Assembly: GCF_016107285.1 (NCBI RefSeq)
Contig: NZ_RCVQ01000004.1
Coordinates: forward strand, 124,001 to 188,000
From: Roseomonas sp. KE0001
Lineage (GTDB): Bacteria > Pseudomonadota > Alphaproteobacteria > Acetobacterales > Acetobacteraceae
Direction: 5' to 3'
DNA: 64,000 nucleotides
Both the position numbers and the translations under genes were made by a program. Position 1 is the stretch's first letter. Each line of letters opens with the position of its first letter. The notes under the pieces were generated by a model that was not told the origin of the DNA, did not search any database, and saw only the letters and a list, made by a program, of their open reading frames with translations. This document shows positions 61,619 to 64,000 of the stretch, piece by piece.

Positions 61619-62683
61619 CTACTCCACCCTGGCCCCCGAGCGGCGCACCACCTCGCCCCATTTCGTCACCTCGGCGGCGACGAAGACCTCGAAGGCCGCG
61701 GGGCTGGTGCCGCCATTGGGCGTCAGCCCCGGCTTCATGCCGCCGAGATCGGCCAGCCGGGCCCAGGTCTCCGGCTCGGCGATGATGGCGTCGATGGCCG
61801 CGCCGAGCTTCTCGACGATCGGCCTCGGCGTCCTCGCCGGGGCCTGCACGCCGAACCAGCCGGTGGCCTCGACACCGGGGAATCCCGCCTCGGCGGTGGT
61901 CGGCACATCGGGCAGGGCTTCGCTGCGCACCGGCGTGGTGACCGCCAGCGGCCGCAGCCGGCCGTCGCGGATATGGCCGATGGCGGAGGGGAGGTTGTCC
62001 ACGCCGACCTCGATGCGGCCGGACATGATCTCGGCCAGCATCGGCCCGGCGCCGCGGAAGGGCACATGGGTGAGGTTGATGCCGGCCTCGAGCTTCAGCA
62101 GCTCACCCGTCATGTGCAGCGAGGTGCCGGCGCCCGAGGAGCCGATATTGAGCTTGCCGGGCTCCTTCTTGGCCAGTGCCACCAGCTCCGCCAGGGTCTT
62201 CACCGGCAGGGCGGGGGTGACGAAGATGACGTTCGGCACCTTGATCACCAGCCCGACACTGGCGAGATCCTGCGGCTTGTAGCCCATTTCGCTGCCGTAG
62301 AGCGCGTAGTTGATGGCGCCCGAGGAGACGGTCTGCATCAGGATGGTGTAGCCGTCCGGCTCGGCCTTGGCGACGGCGTCGGAGCCGATGTTGCCGCCCG
62401 CCCCGGCGCGGTTCTCGATGGGGAAGGGCTGGCCCAGCCGTTCCTGCAGCCGGGGCGCGATGACGCGGGCGGCGATGTCGGTGGTGCCGGCGGGCGTGAA
62501 GGGGACGATGAAGCGCACCGGCCGGGTGGGCCAGTTGGCGGCCGGGGCCGCGCTTCCAGGGGTCGCGCTTCCCGGGGTCGTGCTTCCCTGGGCCATGGCA
62601 GGGCCCGCCGCGGGCAGCATGGACAGGGCGGCGGCGCCCAGGGAATGGCCCAGCAGGGTGCGGCGGGGCAGCGGCGTGGTCAT
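61619..62683 (-). CDS. Bug-family tripartite tricarboxylate receptor
   Basis: The 354-residue periplasmic binding protein has a twin-Arg-like leader (PRRTLLGHSLGAAALSML) ending near residue 32, then a short Gly/Ser/Thr/Pro repeat, then the Bug domain: PVRFIVPFTPAGTTDIAARVIAPRLQ, ENRAGAGGNIGSDAVAKAEPDG, IGSSGAGTSLHMTGELLK and ALPDVPTTAEAGFPGVEATGWFGVQAP. It shares general form with the downstream Bug gene but is not a recent duplicate. The ligand is unknown. Confidence 0.93.
   Translation of the reverse strand: MTTPLPRRTLLGHSLGAAALSMLPAAGPAMAQGSTTPGSATPGSAAPAANWPTRPVRFIVPFTPAGTTDIAARVIAPRLQERLGQPFPIENRAGAGGNIGSDAVAKAEPDGYTILMQTVSSGAINYALYGSEMGYKPQDLASVGLVIKVPNVIFVTPALPVKTLAELVALAKKEPGKLNIGSSGAGTSLHMTGELLKLEAGINLTHVPFRGAGPMLAEIMSGRIEVGVDNLPSAIGHIRDGRLRPLAVTTPVRSEALPDVPTTAEAGFPGVEATGWFGVQAPARTPRPIVEKLGAAIDAIIAEPETWARLADLGGMKPGLTPNGGTSPAAFEVFVAAEVTKWGEVVRRSGARVE
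62544..62588 (-). repeat. Coding 15-bp tandem repeat in the Bug receptor leader
   Basis: Three 15-base units, related to GGGGTCGCGCTTCCC on the plus strand, encode GSTTP-GSATP-GSAAP between the signal peptide and mature domain. Each unit is one 5-residue repeat. It is a likely slippage site whose copy number can change without breaking the frame. Confidence 0.85.
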
Positions 62684-62910
62684 GGCGGTCCTCTCCTGGC
62701 TCGGCGGCGCGGAGACATGGCCCGCGCCTTGTCCGTCTGGCCTCGTTCCTGCCGCAGAAGGATGCGGCCCCGCAAGCGGGAAGTGCGCCAGCGGTGGCCA
62801 CCGGCACAGAACCTCGCCGCATGGGTGATCTGCCGGGGGTGGAGGCTCGTCGCGCAGCAGAATTGCGCTATGATGACAAGCCAGGAAACATATGTGCGGG
62901 AACCGGCGCG

Positions 62911-64000
62911 ATGAGCCCCTTCAACGATCCTTCCATCCGTTTCACCCGGACCACGCAGCCGCGGCCCAGGCCCGAGGATGCCTCGCTCAGCTTCGGCAAG
63001 GTCATGACCGACCACATGTTCCTGATGGATTATGAGGAGGGGAAGGGCTGGCACGATCCGCGCGTGGTGCCCTATGGCCCCTTCAGCCTGGATCCCGCCA
63101 CCTCGGTGCTGCACTACGGCCAGGCGGTGTTCGACGGGCTGAAGGCCTTCCGCGGCGAGGATGGCAGCATCCGCCTGTTCCGCGCCCAGCGCCACGCGGA
63201 GCGGCTCAACCGCTCCTGCCGCGCCCTCTGCATCCCGGAGATGGATCCGGCGCTGATCCGGGCCTCCTTCGAGGCCATCGTCGCCGCCGATCATGACTGG
63301 GTGCCGCGCGCCGCCGGAACCTCGCTCTACATCCGCCCGACCGTCATCGCCCGCGACGTGATGCTCGGCGTGCATCCGGCGCACAGCTACACCTACTTCG
63401 TCATCTGCTCGCCGGTCGGGGCTTACTACAAGGAAGGGGTGAAGCCGGTTCGCATCCTGGCCACCGACACCCATGTCCGCGCCGTGCAGGGCGGCCTCGG
63501 CGAGGCCAAGACGGCGGCCAACTACGCCGCCTCCCTCTCGGCGCAGCAGGAGGCGGAGAAGCTCGGCTTCACCCAGGTGCTGTGGCTGGACGGCGTGGAG
63601 CGCCGCTTCATCGACGAGGTCGGCACCATGAACATCATGATGCGGATCGGCGACGAGATCGTCACCCCGCCGCTGGCCGGCACCATCCTGGACGGCGTGA
63701 CCCGCAACTCCATCCTGACGCTGATGCGCGACTGGGGCCTCGGCGTCTCCGAGCGGCGCATCGACATCCAGGAGGTGATGCAGGCCGGGCGTGACGGCAC
63801 GCTGGCCGAGATGTGGGGCACCGGCACCGCGGCCGTGGTCTCCCCGGTGGGGCAGCTCCAGTACAAGGGCGAGACCATCACCATCGGTGGCGGCGAGACG
63901 GGCGCGCTGACGCGCAAGCTCTACGAGGCCATCATCGCCATCCAGTACGGCCGGGCGCCGGACCCGCATGGCTGGACCAGTGCGGTGCGGCTGCCCGTCG
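62911..64000 (+). CDS. ilvE: Branched-chain amino-acid aminotransferase (3' end cut off)
   Basis: The visible 363 residues cover almost the whole fold-type IV aminotransferase. Markers are LHYGQAVFDGLKAFRGEDGSIRLFR, RPTVIARDVMLGVHP, the PLP Lys200 in GGLGEAKTAANYAASL, FIDEVGTMNIMMRI and EMWGTGTAAVVSPVG. It interconverts branched-chain amino acids and their 2-keto acids. The ATG at 62911 is the first sensible start; the family is usually about 360-370 residues, so only a few are missing beyond the window edge. A TATGAT hexamer at 62869-62874 is a possible -10. Confidence 0.93.
   Translation, partial: MSPFNDPSIRFTRTTQPRPRPEDASLSFGKVMTDHMFLMDYEEGKGWHDPRVVPYGPFSLDPATSVLHYGQAVFDGLKAFRGEDGSIRLFRAQRHAERLNRSCRALCIPEMDPALIRASFEAIVAADHDWVPRAAGTSLYIRPTVIARDVMLGVHPAHSYTYFVICSPVGAYYKEGVKPVRILATDTHVRAVQGGLGEAKTAANYAASLSAQQEAEKLGFTQVLWLDGVERRFIDEVGTMNIMMRIGDEIVTPPLAGTILDGVTRNSILTLMRDWGLGVSERRIDIQEVMQAGRDGTLAEMWGTGTAAVVSPVGQLQYKGETITIGGGETGALTRKLYEAIIAIQYGRAPDPHGWTSAVRLPV

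Noticed and set aside
1-64000. CRISPR arrays, tRNA genes, insertion sequences and prophage
   Set aside because: I saw no regularly spaced repeats, no cloverleaf-like segments in the gaps and no transposase, integrase or phage structural motifs.

Overview
This 64-kb window is chromosomal DNA from a very GC-rich alphaproteobacterium, most likely a member of the Acetobacteraceae close to Roseomonas. The signs are an EipB (DUF1849) envelope protein, a DUF4169 protein, an AspRS with the non-discriminating signature, a purNM/DUF2066/hdaA/ppk/ppx cluster, a SUF-type Fe-S operon led by an Rrf2 regulator, and two orphan Bug-type tripartite-tricarboxylate receptors. Genes are tightly packed; no gene-free gap exceeds about 230 bases. 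I saw no rRNA, tRNA, CRISPR array, transposase or prophage gene, so this is mostly core genome with catabolic and transport inserts.

Layout. 1-13 kb: a DUF1028 protein, an orphan YjbH outer-membrane protein, trxA with a GSDH-family dehydrogenase and a DUF1810 protein, a PepSY membrane protein with a small Cys-containing partner, an AraC regulator / 2OG-Fe dioxygenase / MFS exporter locus, a dienelactone hydrolase with a 54-residue membrane protein, a DUF4169 protein and a membrane-bound hybrid histidine kinase. 13-26 kb: housekeeping. ychF, a small helical protein, pth and rplY, then purN-purM diverging from DUF2066 - CDP-alcohol phosphatidyltransferase - AI-2E-family permease - hdaA - ppk1 - ppx, then DUF805 and rnd. 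27-35 kb: aspS, eipB, an asparaginase-like protein with a changed active-site residue, a MATE exporter, an alpha/beta hydrolase, a cold-shock gene with a structured leader, and two small unknown proteins. 35-39 kb: a sugar-acid catabolic operon (IlvD/Edd dehydratase, SDR dehydrogenase, FAH hydrolase) facing pncA.

39-49 kb is the most distinctive region. A response regulator and a 1110-residue NCS1-permease/histidine-kinase/receiver fusion diverge from a complete urea ABC transporter operon, urtABCDE. The gap between them holds a perfect 7-2-7 inverted repeat of the kind bound by NarL/FixJ regulators. I infer a transporter-coupled two-component system controlling urea or related nitrogen uptake; no urease gene is in view. 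A secreted homologue of plant oil-body-associated protein (DUF1264) sits just past urtE.

50-64 kb: a UxaA/GarD-type sugar-acid dehydratase, yqgE, a Prx5-type peroxiredoxin, a NUDIX hydrolase, the SUF operon sufR-B-C-D-S-U-T-A behind an iron-box-like palindrome, two Bug receptors and an ilvE gene cut by the window end. Several convergent gene pairs are separated by perfect 9-13 bp GC-rich stems without a T-tract, which may be how transcription ends in this genome.
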